Below the pieces are notes generated by a model. The model was not told the DNA's origin, made no database searches, and was given only the letters and a program-made list of their open reading frames with translations. 64,000 bases of DNA from Anaerostipes sp. (GTDB lineage: Bacteria; Bacillota; Clostridia; Lachnospirales; Lachnospiraceae), in the NCBI RefSeq assembly GCF_018381315.1, contig NZ_JAGZSD010000008.1, positions 75,283 through 139,282 on the forward strand, given 5' to 3'. Position numbers and translations under genes: made by a program. Shown piece after piece: positions 25,191 through 34,856 of the stretch; the first letter of the stretch is position 1; every line of letters begins with the position of its first letter.

Positions 25191-26489
25191 CTACAAGTAC
25201 AATCCATATCTCCTGCAGGACCCTAATTCTTCTTCAATTCTCAGCAGGCGGTTGTATTTTGCTGTCCGGTCAGAACGGCAGGGGGCACCTGTCTTGATCA
25301 GTCCGCTGTTTGTAGCCACTGCAATGTCCGCAATGGTTGTATCTTCTGTTTCCCCTGACCGATGGGAGATAATCGTTTTATATCCTGCTCTTTTGGCAGT
25401 TTCGATAGCATCCAGAGTTTCTGTCAGTGTCCCGATCTGGTTCGGCTTGATTAGAATACTGTTTGCCATATCATTCTCAATACCGTCCATTAATCTTTTT
25501 TTATTTGTAACAAATAAATCATCGCCAACCAGAAGTATTTTTTCTCCCAGACGGTAGGTGAGTACCTTCCAGCCTGGAGCATCTTCTTCGTTTAATCCGT
25601 CTTCAATGGAGAAAATAGGATAATGCTCTGCCAGCTGTTCATAATACTGTACCATCTCTTCAGAGTTCCTTCGGATTTCCTTTCCGGTCATTTTGCTTTC
25701 TCCCGGAAAGTAGTACACGTCCTCATCTTCATCATAAATCTCTGAAGCAGCACAGTCCATAGCAATCATCACCTGTTCTCCTGCTTTGTAACCGGCATTT
25801 TCAATGGCTTTGACCAAAAGATCCAGTGCGGCTTCAGGACTTTCCAGATTCGGTGCAAAACCGCCTTCATCCCCCACACCTGTACTCAGATGATTCTCCT
25901 TTAAGATACTTTTCAGCTTATGGTAAATTTCTGTTCCCATCATTAGTGCTTCTTTGAAGGTCTCTGCTCCAACCGGTGCGATCATAAACTCCTGAAAGTC
26001 TACTGTATTGTCCGCATGTTTTCCCCCATTTAGAATATTCATCATCGGTACCGGAAGCTTACATGCGAAACTCCCTCCTAAATACTGGTACAACGGAATT
26101 CCCAGTCCATTTGCAGCAGCTCTCGCAGTGGCAAGAGATGCTCCGAGAATCGCATTTGCACCGAATTTCTCCTTATTCTCAGTTCCGTCTGCCTCTATCA
26201 TGATCTGATCAATCTCGATCTGATTGAGTGCATTTTTTCCCACCAGACGGTCCGCGATCCGGTGATTCACATGATTTACCGCTGTTTCTACTCCCAGACC
26301 CCCGTAGCGTTTTTCACGGTCACGAAGTTCCAGCGCCTCAAACTTTCCTGTAGAAGCACCTGACGGCACTAATGCAGCTCCAAAATGTCCGTTTGACAGC
26401 ATAACTTCCACTTCCACCGTAGGGTTTCCCCTGGAGTCTAATACTTCTCTTCCTACAACATCTTCTATTGATAAGCCATATTTCAACAC
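25191..26489 (-). CDS. eno: Enolase
   Basis: 432 residues from GTG 26489, which has AGGA 7 bp upstream; a GTG two codons earlier is only 1 bp from it. Signature ILIKPNQIGTLTETL, substrate loop SGASTGKFEALELRD, catalytic ISHRSGETED and metal ligands in MAMDCAASE and SIEDGLNEED are intact. Converts 2-phosphoglycerate to phosphoenolpyruvate. Last enzyme of the minus-strand glycolytic cluster; a strong terminator lies between gpmI and this gene, so it probably has its own promoter. Confidence 0.97.
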   Translation of the reverse strand: MLKYGLSIEDVVGREVLDSRGNPTVEVEVMLSNGHFGAALVPSGASTGKFEALELRDREKRYGGLGVETAVNHVNHRIADRLVGKNALNQIEIDQIMIEADGTENKEKFGANAILGASLATARAAANGLGIPLYQYLGGSFACKLPVPMMNILNGGKHADNTVDFQEFMIAPVGAETFKEALMMGTEIYHKLKSILKENHLSTGVGDEGGFAPNLESPEAALDLLVKAIENAGYKAGEQVMIAMDCAASEIYDEDEDVYYFPGESKMTGKEIRRNSEEMVQYYEQLAEHYPIFSIEDGLNEEDAPGWKVLTYRLGEKILLVGDDLFVTNKKRLMDGIENDMANSILIKPNQIGTLTETLDAIETAKRAGYKTIISHRSGETEDTTIADIAVATNSGLIKTGAPCRSDRTAKYNRLLRIEEELGSCRRYGLYL

Positions 26490-26561
26490 ATTCACATCCT
26501 TTACAAGTAATTAGTAGTATTTTATCCAGATAGATGAAGATCCATACATTGAAATACAAAA

Positions 26562-26598
26562 AGAGAGCAGTGTGCCTCAAAAAAACACGCTGCTCTCT
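26562..26598 (-). terminator. gpmI terminator
   Basis: 13-bp stem AGAGAGCAGTGTG / CACGCTGCTCTCT (one mismatch-like G-T) with TTTTTG on the minus strand, 13 bp after the gpmI stop. Confidence 0.85.
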
Positions 26599-26611
26599 GT
26601 CAATTATCAAA

Positions 26612-28153
26612 TTATTTTACTAGTAAAGACTTTCCGGTCATTTCTTCCGGCTGTTCAAGTCCCATCATTTCAATAAGTGTTGGTGCAATGTCTGCCAAAC
26701 ATCCGCCTTCTCTCAGCTTAACACCGTCATTGTAATTTACTAAGATAAACGGTACCTGATTGATTGTATGAGCAGTAAACGGAGCTCCTGTCTCATAATC
26801 TACCAGCTGCTCTGCATTGCCGTGGTCAGCGCAGATAAACATCTGTCCATCTACTTTTTTGATAGCTTCCACTGCCCTGCCGACACATGCGTCTACAGTC
26901 TCAATCGCTTTTACAGCCGCATCGCAGATTCCGGTGTGGCCTACCATATCAGGATTTGCAAAGTTGATGATAATCACATCATATTTGTCAGACTCAATAG
27001 CATCCACAAGTTTGCTTCCTACTTCCAATGCGCTCATCTCCGGCTGCAGATCATAAGTTGCCACAGAAGGGGATTTTACAAGAATTCTCTCTTCTCCTTC
27101 ATTTGGAACTTCTACTCCTCCGTTGAAGAAGAAAGTTACATGTGCATACTTCTCTGTCTCAGCCAGACGAAGCTGTTTCAGCCCTTCTTTTGCTAAAAAT
27201 TCCCCAAATGTGTTTTTGATTTCAACTTTATGGAACGATACAATTTTATTCGGAATTGTTGCATCATATTCTGTAAAGCATACATAGGTTGTCTTAAAGT
27301 ATCCGTTTGGACGCTCAAAGCTGTCAAACTTGTCATCACAGATTGCTCTTGTGATCTCTCTTGCACGGTCCGGACGGAAGTTAAAGAATACGACAGAATC
27401 ATTTTCTTTGATTGTAGCAGTCGGCTCTCCATTCTCTGTAATGACAGTCGGCAGAACGAACTCATCATTGACTTCCTCTTTGTAAGAATCTGCAATGGCG
27501 TCAACAGCGGAGTCTTTCATCACTCCTTCTCCCAGGACAAGCGCTTTGTAAGCCTTCTCTACGCGGTCCCAGCGGTTATCACGGTCCATGGCATAGTAAC
27601 GCCCGGAAACGGTGGCAACTTTACCTACGCCGATTTCTTTCATCTTTGCTTCCAATTCTTCTACAAATCCTTTTCCAGAAGTCGGAGCTGTATCACGTCC
27701 GTCCAAAAAGGCATGTACATACACTTTTTCAATATTATTTCTCTTTGCAAGCTCCAGCAGGCCGTACAGATGAGTATTATGGCTATGTACCCCTCCGTCG
27801 GATACTAATCCCATTGCATGCAGCGCACTGCCGTTCTTTTTGCAGTTTTCCACTGCCTGAAGCAGTGCTTCGTTTTTAAAGAAATCCCCATCCTGAATTT
27901 CTTTTGTGATCCTTGTCAGTTCCTGGTAAACGATCCTTCCTGCACCCATGTTCAGATGGCCTACTTCTGAATTTCCCATCTGTCCTTCCGGAAGACCTAC
28001 TGCCATCCCGGACGCATTGCCAGGAACAAACGGGCAGTTTTCCATCAATCCGTCCATAACCGGAGTATTTGCAGCTGCGATCGCATTGCCCTCTTTCTTA
28101 TCATTTAATCCATAACCATCTAAAATCATTAAAACGGTAGGTTTTTTACTCAT
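26612..28153 (-). CDS. gpmI: 2,3-bisphosphoglycerate-independent phosphoglycerate mutase
   Basis: 513 residues. MILDGYGLND near the N-terminus, the phospho-Ser loop QMGNSEVGHLNMG (Ser about 62), and metal sites in FANPDMVGHTG and CADHGNAEQ. Interconverts 3- and 2-phosphoglycerate using manganese. Length is normal. Lies between enolase and, after a large surface-protein gene, tpi. Confidence 0.97.
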   Translation of the reverse strand: MSKKPTVLMILDGYGLNDKKEGNAIAAANTPVMDGLMENCPFVPGNASGMAVGLPEGQMGNSEVGHLNMGAGRIVYQELTRITKEIQDGDFFKNEALLQAVENCKKNGSALHAMGLVSDGGVHSHNTHLYGLLELAKRNNIEKVYVHAFLDGRDTAPTSGKGFVEELEAKMKEIGVGKVATVSGRYYAMDRDNRWDRVEKAYKALVLGEGVMKDSAVDAIADSYKEEVNDEFVLPTVITENGEPTATIKENDSVVFFNFRPDRAREITRAICDDKFDSFERPNGYFKTTYVCFTEYDATIPNKIVSFHKVEIKNTFGEFLAKEGLKQLRLAETEKYAHVTFFFNGGVEVPNEGEERILVKSPSVATYDLQPEMSALEVGSKLVDAIESDKYDVIIINFANPDMVGHTGICDAAVKAIETVDACVGRAVEAIKKVDGQMFICADHGNAEQLVDYETGAPFTAHTINQVPFILVNYNDGVKLREGGCLADIAPTLIEMMGLEQPEEMTGKSLLVK

Positions 28154-28269
28154 TGTTATCTCCTTTATCTTGTCATTTTGGCTGTCTTAAATATACCGTT
28201 AATATTATAACGTTTTTTTTGTTTAATTTCAACTTATCTAATATGCCCTATTCGCTATAATTTACTCAG

Positions 28270-31200
28270 CTACTTAATTTTAATTCTTTTTACTTTACTA
28301 AAGCTTCCATAAACTTTTTTGTTTCCATCCAGTTTATAACTTCTGATTTTAACATAGTAGTATTTTTTTCTGCTAAGCTTTGTAACTTTCTTAGAAGTTG
28401 TTTTGTAAGATTTCACAAAGTATTTCTTGCTCTTGGAAAATTTTTTATTTTTAGCAACATATATTTGATAACCTTTTACTTCTTTATCCTTTTTCCAAGT
28501 TATTTTCAAGATTTTCTTCTTTGGAGAAGTAAGTTTTAAAAGGACCGCCTTCTTAGGCTTCTTTACAACTTTTTTCTTTGGCTTGGTTTGAACAGCTTTT
28601 TTAGGCTGAATTATCAATTTAACAGTTTTAGAAGCTGATTTATATTTAGAAGTTTCCGCTGCCTGAATCTTTAAAAGGACCGTTCCTGAATTTTTTATTG
28701 TAACTTTACCTGAAGAATCCACTGCTGCTGTCTTTGTATTTGATGAACTGTATGAAAGTCTGCCATCCCCAGTTGTCTTTGCATTTAAAGAAAAGCTTTT
28801 ATCCTCATACTTCTTATTGAATACATCAGCTACAATGATATTTTGGTTCCCTTTTCCTACAGTTAACTTATAATCAACCGCTACTGATTTCCCATTTTCA
28901 TAAACAAACTTGACATTTACTTTGGCTTTTCCTGAAGAAACAGGTTTTAATAATCCATTCTCTATCTTAAGTTTTGAGTTGTCATAACTTTTCACAAACA
29001 GAATTCTTTTAGGACTACCATACAGTCTGAAATTCGTTTTTAACGCTGGTTTAGATACTGCTGCCCTGGCATTCTGCTGAATTTGTATCTGATCACTGCT
29101 GTCATCTATTGTATTTCCTACATTTAGAGAGCCAACGTTTAATTCTATTTCCTCTAATCCCTTGTCCTCTCCTTCACCAATACCCTCTTCTGTCTCCTGG
29201 CCATACCAATAACAATTATTAAGCTCTGTATTTGCATATCCTGCAAATACACCCGCATAAGCTGATTTTACATCACCCAGTCCACAGGCATTGTTTATTT
29301 CACCATTTATAGCATAACCTACAATAAGCCCAGAATAGTTATCTCTTACTGATGTGGATGTAATTTCTCCATTGACAACAATATCAGAAATATTACTATT
29401 TACAGTGTATCCGCCGATACCTCCGGCATATTGTCCTGTGGAAATATAAGCATTTTCTAATGAAAGATTTTGAATTTTTGCATCAAGGCCAAAACCAACA
29501 AGTCCCGCATAATCAGTATATTTTGTTATCCTCAGATTTTTTATAGTCTTTGTATTCCCATTTATATTTCCCATAAATGGTGATGAAATGTCTCCTATTG
29601 GGGTAAAAGGTTTTGTAGTTTCTATGTCATTATTAATAATATAATTAGCATATAAATCTTGTGAAATATTGTTTAAATCTTCTTCTGTTTTAATGACATA
29701 TGGAGAATCAGCACTGCCGTCTCCCTCCGAAAAAATTCCTTTTTCTAAAACTTGATATTGCTGTGTAAGCTGATATTTAATCTGCTGATTATTTTTATTC
29801 AATGTAACATTATAAGTAATATCTGCATTTCCTGCATTATTTGCACGTAATTTATTGTTGTCTGAAACAGAAATAACATTATTATCAGAAGATGAGATCG
29901 GAACTAAGGTAATCTCTCCTTGGTATTTTGAATTTAAACTCTTTACTTCCCCGCTAATCAATTTGCTGTTCGACGTTTCTCCAATCCTATAGGTTCCTTT
30001 TGCAGTACCTTCTCCTGTTGCTGAATCTCCCTGGGCCCATCCGCAATGAGAAAACTTGCTTTCATCATCTGAGCTCTCTGCACTTCCTGCAATCGCCCCT
30101 GCATTCGTCCCCTCAACCCGAGAAAAATTATCACAGTTAATAATTTTAGGATTTCTGCTTGTCCAATTATCTTTTTTTGAGGTTGAAATAATTCCGCCTG
30201 CTAACTCCCCTCCTGTGACAGTTCCATAATTTATACAAGAAATTATATCCGCCTCAGAATCTGCAGTATTTAAAATTCCTCCGGCATCTTTTGAAGCATT
30301 TATAGTACCATAATTTTCACATTTTGAAAGATTATAATTAGAACATTCACTGGTATAGCCGGCCTTTGAAAAGTGGGTTGTTATTCCTCCGGCATACTCT
30401 GAATCACTAATATTAATTTTATTTTTACATCCTTGGATTGAAGATACCCCATCAGTATATCCTATAATTCCTCCTGCAAATGTTGTTTTCCTAAGAGTTC
30501 CATTTGTTATGCAACCAATAATCTCCAGCTTTCTGCGGGCCATACCGCAGATGCCTCCCATACTTTGTCCTCCGGAGGCTGAAATTGTTGTATTGCATCC
30601 CTTTATAACAGTGCTTTCACACTCTCCGGATATTCCGCCTAAGTTGGCATATTGTCCTTCTGCAGACTCTAACGTACCGCTGAAACTCGAATCTTGTACG
30701 CTGCATGAATAGATTTCTGCTGCTATTCCTCCGCCATGTCCGCAGATAATTTTCATGTTGGAGACTTCACAGTTTTCAATTGCTGTAAAATTCAGATTAG
30801 CCGCCAATCCTCCTGCATATCCGTTACCTGCACTATTATTTTGAGCACTTGTCACTTCTCCGCTTACAGTACAATTTTTAATGATACGGCGGCCTTCACT
30901 GATTTCTCTTTGCCGCATTGAAAAACCGACGATCCCTCCGGCATAAAAACCTTTTACACTAACATTTTCAAAATTTAAATTTTTTATCCCACAGTACAAA
31001 TCTTTAGAAGTGAAATTAGCAATAAAACCAGCATTAGTTTGAACATTTGTTGGCATGTCTACAACTAACCCTTTAATCTTCTTTCCGTTGCCATCGATAG
31101 ACCCGTAAAAATCAACAATGGGTGTCCAATTTTCCGTTTTATAACTGGTACTTAAATCTATATCATCATTTAATATAAAGTGATTTCCTAAATAACTTCT

Positions 31201-31386
31201 GATCTCATTTAATTGATCTGGCGTTTCAATTTGATATGGATTAGATGCTGTACCATCTCCTCCGGCAAAACAAGTTGCTGATTTCTTTACACTGCTATTT
31301 GATGTTTTTGCCCAGCTGACAGTCATAACAGCATTGCTGAACATCATGATTAACGAAACCAAAATGCAGATAACTTTTTTCCCCAT
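28270..31386 (-). CDS. Large exported GLUG-repeat protein with FnIII-like C-terminus
   Basis: 1038 residues. Signal peptide (about 1-26). Residues about 40-440 and 555-730 carry repeated short motifs of the GLUG type (YAGGI, AGGIIG, SGLIVGYA) expected to form a beta-helix, with DGSADSPYVIKTEEDLNNI marking the start of the second block. Then come Ig-like regions (about 770-920) and a lysine-rich FnIII-like domain (about 945-1038). Clear GGAGGAG ribosome site. Probably a cell-surface adhesin or polysaccharide-binding protein. It splits gpmI from tpi in an otherwise standard glycolytic cluster. Confidence 0.82.
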   Translation of the reverse strand: MGKKVICILVSLIMMFSNAVMTVSWAKTSNSSVKKSATCFAGGDGTASNPYQIETPDQLNEIRSYLGNHFILNDDIDLSTSYKTENWTPIVDFYGSIDGNGKKIKGLVVDMPTNVQTNAGFIANFTSKDLYCGIKNLNFENVSVKGFYAGGIVGFSMRQREISEGRRIIKNCTVSGEVTSAQNNSAGNGYAGGLAANLNFTAIENCEVSNMKIICGHGGGIAAEIYSCSVQDSSFSGTLESAEGQYANLGGISGECESTVIKGCNTTISASGGQSMGGICGMARRKLEIIGCITNGTLRKTTFAGGIIGYTDGVSSIQGCKNKINISDSEYAGGITTHFSKAGYTSECSNYNLSKCENYGTINASKDAGGILNTADSEADIISCINYGTVTGGELAGGIISTSKKDNWTSRNPKIINCDNFSRVEGTNAGAIAGSAESSDDESKFSHCGWAQGDSATGEGTAKGTYRIGETSNSKLISGEVKSLNSKYQGEITLVPISSSDNNVISVSDNNKLRANNAGNADITYNVTLNKNNQQIKYQLTQQYQVLEKGIFSEGDGSADSPYVIKTEEDLNNISQDLYANYIINNDIETTKPFTPIGDISSPFMGNINGNTKTIKNLRITKYTDYAGLVGFGLDAKIQNLSLENAYISTGQYAGGIGGYTVNSNISDIVVNGEITSTSVRDNYSGLIVGYAINGEINNACGLGDVKSAYAGVFAGYANTELNNCYWYGQETEEGIGEGEDKGLEEIELNVGSLNVGNTIDDSSDQIQIQQNARAAVSKPALKTNFRLYGSPKRILFVKSYDNSKLKIENGLLKPVSSGKAKVNVKFVYENGKSVAVDYKLTVGKGNQNIIVADVFNKKYEDKSFSLNAKTTGDGRLSYSSSNTKTAAVDSSGKVTIKNSGTVLLKIQAAETSKYKSASKTVKLIIQPKKAVQTKPKKKVVKKPKKAVLLKLTSPKKKILKITWKKDKEVKGYQIYVAKNKKFSKSKKYFVKSYKTTSKKVTKLSRKKYYYVKIRSYKLDGNKKVYGSFSKVKRIKIK

Positions 31387-31433
31387 TCTCTCTCTCCTCC
31401 TCTGCCCTTATATAAACTTTTTCTTTAATTAAA

Positions 31434-31470
31434 GAATACTCCATCTGCTCTAAGAGCAGATGGAGTATTC
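31434..31470 (-). terminator. tpi terminator
   Basis: 17-bp near-perfect stem GAATACTCCATCTGCTC with loop TAA; on the minus strand a modest T-rich tract (TTTAATT) follows. Ends the gap-pgk-tpi run. Confidence 0.7.
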
Positions 31471-31529
31471 CTACAGATGATTTAATTGCTCAAATCCAGT
31501 ATAATTTAAATTTACAGCTTAAATATAGA

Positions 31530-32276
31530 CTATTTGTAGTTTACAATCTTACCGAAGTCTGGTTTTAATGCAGCTCCGCCGACTAATCCTCCGTCGATGT
31601 CATCCTGTGCAAATAATTCCGGTGCACTTGCAGCAGATACAGAACCGCCGTACTGAATACGGATTGCATCTGCAGTTGCCTGATCGTATACTTCTGCGAT
31701 ACACTCACGAATAGCTTTGCAAACTTCCTGAGCCTGTTCTGTTGTCGCAACTTTTCCTGTTCCGATAGCCCAGATTGGCTCATATGCGATTACAGCAGTT
31801 TTTGCCTGATCAGCAGTAACACCCTGGAATGCAATCTTGATCTGCTGGCGTACAAAGTCGATTGTTACTCCCTGCTCTCTCTGTGCAAGAGTTTCTCCGC
31901 AGCATACGATTGGAGTGATTCCGTGCTCAAATGCTTTTAAAACTTTCTTATTTACTGTCTCATCTGTCTCTGCAAAGTATTCTCTTCTCTCAGAGTGTCC
32001 AATAATAACATATTTTACACCTAAATCAGTCAGCATATTTGGAGCGATCTCTCCTGTGTAAGCACCGCTCTCCTCAAAGTACATGTTTTCAGCACCGATG
32101 CTGATATTGCTTCCCTTTGCCGCTTCAAGTGCTGCCGGAATACAGATTGCCGGTACACAGAAGACAACATCTGAGATCTCGCTTGCTACCAATGGCTTTA
32201 ACTCATTTACTAAAGCTACTGTCTCGCTGGGTGTTTTGTTCATTTTCCAGTTTCCTGCTACGATTGTTTTACGCAT
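31530..32276 (-). CDS. tpiA: Triosephosphate isomerase
   Basis: 248 residues. NWKMNKT near the start, catalytic His in GHSERREYF (about 95), catalytic Glu in AYEPIWAIGTG (about 165), phosphate loop GGSV and GGAAL. The ATG at 32276 begins MRKTIVAGNWK with GGAGG 10 bp upstream; longer versions lack a better site. Interconverts DHAP and glyceraldehyde 3-phosphate. Follows pgk by 41 bp in the same transcript. Confidence 0.97.
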   Translation of the reverse strand: MRKTIVAGNWKMNKTPSETVALVNELKPLVASEISDVVFCVPAICIPAALEAAKGSNISIGAENMYFEESGAYTGEIAPNMLTDLGVKYVIIGHSERREYFAETDETVNKKVLKAFEHGITPIVCCGETLAQREQGVTIDFVRQQIKIAFQGVTADQAKTAVIAYEPIWAIGTGKVATTEQAQEVCKAIRECIAEVYDQATADAIRIQYGGSVSAASAPELFAQDDIDGGLVGGAALKPDFGKIVNYK

Positions 32277-32317
32277 AATGGTATATCCTCCGATTACTTT
32301 CAATAAGTGTTAAGTGC

Positions 32318-33514
32318 TTATTTGTCATTTGCTGCTGCAACACCAGGAAGTTCTTTTCCTTCCAGGAATTCCAGGGATGCTCCGCCGCCTGTAGAAATAT
32401 GAGTCATCTTGTCACCGAATCCAAGCTGATTTACAGCTGCTGCGGAATCTCCTCCGCCGATGATAGTTGTCGCACCTTCAAGATCTGCCATAGCCTGAGC
32501 AACTGCTACTGTACCTGCTGCAAAGTTTGACATTTCAAAGCATCCCATAGGTCCGTTCCATACAACAGTTTTTGCACCTTTGACTGCATCTGCAAATAAT
32601 TTCTGTGTTTTCGGTCCGATGTCAAGTCCCTGCCATCCAGCTTCAATCTGTCCTCTTTCTACAACCTTTGTATTTGCATCATTAGAAAAATCATCTGCTA
32701 CAACAGTGTCCACAGGAATCAGAAGGTCCACACCTTTTTCTTTGGCTTTGTCCATCATTTCTTTGGCATAATCAAGGTAGTCAGCTTCCAATAAAGAATC
32801 TCCGACTTCTTCTCCCAAAGCTTTCATGAAAGTATATGCCATACCTCCGCCGATGATCAGCGTGTCAACTTTGTCTAACAGGTTATTGATGACAGAAATC
32901 TTAGATGAAACCTTTGCTCCTCCTAAGATCGCTACCATTGGACGTTCCGGATTGTTTACTGCATTTCCCAAGAAATCAATCTCTTTCTGCATTAAGTATC
33001 CTACAACTGCAGTATCTACAAACTGGGTAACACCTACATTGGAGCAGTGTGCTCTGTGGGCGGTTCCAAAAGCATCATTTACAAAGATATCACAGAGACT
33101 TGCAAGCTCCTTGCTGAACTCTTCCCCGTTCTTTGTCTCTTCTGCTCTATAGCGTGTGTTCTGGAGTAAAATAACATCTCCGTCCTGCATTGCCTCTGCT
33201 GCTGCCTTTGCATTCGGTCCTACAACATTGTCATCTGCAGCAAACTTTACTTCCTGTCCCAACAATTCGCTCAGGCGGGCTGCTACAGGTGCAAGAGATA
33301 ATTCCGGTTTTGGCTCTCCTTTTGGTTTTCCTAAATGAGAGCAGAGAATCAGCTTTCCGCCGTCAGCAATTAACTTCTTTAATGTAGGAAGTGCTGCCAC
33401 CAGACGGTTCTCATCTGTGATCTTTCCGTCCTGAAGCGGAACGTTGAAGTCACAGCGGACTAAAACTTTCTTTCCTTTTACGTTGATATCATCTACTGAT
33501 TTTTTGTTTAACAT
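32318..33514 (-). CDS. pgk: Phosphoglycerate kinase
   Basis: 398 residues. VLVRCDFNVPLQDG at about 17-30, LCSHLGKPKG, AILGGAKVSSK, and WNGPMGCFE plus GGGDSAAA for nucleotide binding. Makes ATP and 3-phosphoglycerate from 1,3-bisphosphoglycerate. AGGAGGAAAG before the ATG. A terminator hairpin at 33590-33623 sits between gap and this gene, so gap can be made in excess of pgk-tpi. Confidence 0.97.
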   Translation of the reverse strand: MLNKKSVDDINVKGKKVLVRCDFNVPLQDGKITDENRLVAALPTLKKLIADGGKLILCSHLGKPKGEPKPELSLAPVAARLSELLGQEVKFAADDNVVGPNAKAAAEAMQDGDVILLQNTRYRAEETKNGEEFSKELASLCDIFVNDAFGTAHRAHCSNVGVTQFVDTAVVGYLMQKEIDFLGNAVNNPERPMVAILGGAKVSSKISVINNLLDKVDTLIIGGGMAYTFMKALGEEVGDSLLEADYLDYAKEMMDKAKEKGVDLLIPVDTVVADDFSNDANTKVVERGQIEAGWQGLDIGPKTQKLFADAVKGAKTVVWNGPMGCFEMSNFAAGTVAVAQAMADLEGATTIIGGGDSAAAVNQLGFGDKMTHISTGGGASLEFLEGKELPGVAAANDK

Positions 33515-33589
33515 GTTCTTTCCTCCTGGGATTTCTTATAGGATCAAATAAAATGTCCATCCTGCCGGATGCCTGTCCAATTACAATAA

Positions 33590-33623
33590 AAACGGATCCG
33601 GTCCAAAAAGACCGGACCCGTTT
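33590..33623 (-). terminator. Terminator between gap and pgk
   Basis: 14-bp stem AAACGGATCCGGTC / GACCGGACCCGTTT; minus-strand T-run GTTTTTATTG. Probably partial, allowing some read-through to pgk-tpi. Confidence 0.8.
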
Positions 33624-33669
33624 GAGTCTTTTACATTGTCATGCAAAGCACGTCCGCCTGCAGGGCAGC

Positions 33670-34686
33670 TTATGCTAATTCTGCAAAGTATTTGATTGTT
33701 CTTACCATCTGGCTTGTGTATGAATTTTCATTGTCATACCAAGATACAACCTGAACTTCATATAATCCGTCGCCAACTTCAGTAACCATTGTCTGAGTTG
33801 CATCGAATAAAGAACCATATTTGATTCCGATGATGTCAGAAGATACTAATTCTTCTTCTGTGTATCCGAAAGACTCTGTAGCTGCTGCTTTCATAGCTGC
33901 GTTGATTCCTTCAACAGTTACATTGTCACCCTTAACAACTGCTGTTAAAAGTGTTGTAGATCCTGTCGGAACCGGTACACGCTGAGCAGATCCGATTAAT
34001 TTTCCGTTTAATTCAGGGATAACTAATCCGATAGCTTTTGCAGCTCCTGTAGAGTTAGGAACGATATTGACTGCAGCTGCACGTGCTCTTCTTAAATCAC
34101 CTTTTCTCTGAGGTCCGTCAAGAGTCATCTGATCTCCTGTGTAAGCATGTACAGTTAACATGATACCAGACTGGATTGCTGCATATTTGTTAAGTGCATC
34201 AGCCATAGGTGCTAAGCAGTTTGTTGTACAAGATGCTGCTGAGATGACTGTGTCTTCTTTTGTCAGTGTGTCGTGGTTTACATTGTATACGATAGTTGGA
34301 AGATCGTTTCCAGCTGGCGCAGAAATAACAACTTTTTTAGCTCCTGCCTGAACGTGTGCAGATGCTTTGTCTTTAGATGTGTAGAATCCTGTACATTCTA
34401 ATACAACATCAACATCTAATTCTCCCCAAGGAAGTTTTGTTGCGTCTGCTTCTGCATAGATTTCGATTTCTTTTCCGTCTACAACGATTGAAGATTCTTT
34501 TGCTTCTACCTTGTCACCTAATGCATATCTTCCCTGTGCAGAATCATACTTTAATAAGTGTGCTAACATCTTAGGATTTGTTAAATCGTTGATTGCTACA
34601 ACTTCATAACCTTCAGCTCCGAACATCTGTCTGAATGCAAGACGTCCAATACGTCCAAATCCATTAATCGCTACTTTTACTGCCAT
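33670..34686 (-). CDS. gap: Glyceraldehyde-3-phosphate dehydrogenase
   Basis: 338 residues. NAD-binding NGFGRIGRLAFR at the N-terminus, catalytic SAASCTTNCLAP (Cys about 155), and substrate loop with TGAAKAIG. ATG 34686 has GGAGG 7 bp upstream. First gene of the gap-pgk-tpi group. A Rex-like operator (34735-34752) lies 48 bp before the start. Confidence 0.97.
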   Translation of the reverse strand: MAVKVAINGFGRIGRLAFRQMFGAEGYEVVAINDLTNPKMLAHLLKYDSAQGRYALGDKVEAKESSIVVDGKEIEIYAEADATKLPWGELDVDVVLECTGFYTSKDKASAHVQAGAKKVVISAPAGNDLPTIVYNVNHDTLTKEDTVISAASCTTNCLAPMADALNKYAAIQSGIMLTVHAYTGDQMTLDGPQRKGDLRRARAAAVNIVPNSTGAAKAIGLVIPELNGKLIGSAQRVPVPTGSTTLLTAVVKGDNVTVEGINAAMKAAATESFGYTEEELVSSDIIGIKYGSLFDATQTMVTEVGDGLYEVQVVSWYDNENSYTSQMVRTIKYFAELA

Positions 34687-34734
34687 CTCAATTCCTCCTA
34701 AGTCTTGAATGAATAATTTAATGTTGTCTGTCAA

Positions 34735-34752
34735 TTGTCAATCTATTGACAA
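34735..34752. promoter_or_regulatory. Rex-like operator upstream of gap
   Basis: Perfect 8-bp inverted repeat TTGTCAATCTATTGACAA. It fits TTGTnAAnnnnTTnACAA, close to the redox regulator Rex site TTGTTAAnnnnTTAACAA. A TTGACA -35-like box overlaps it on the minus strand. Binding by Rex is inference. Confidence 0.5.
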
Positions 34753-34856
34753 ACTTCCTTTTTATTTTAAACAATATGTCCAAAAATATCAAGTCTATTT
34801 TGGCATTTCTCTCATGTATACAAAATCATACCTTTGTACAAGATTACTAAATTCTT

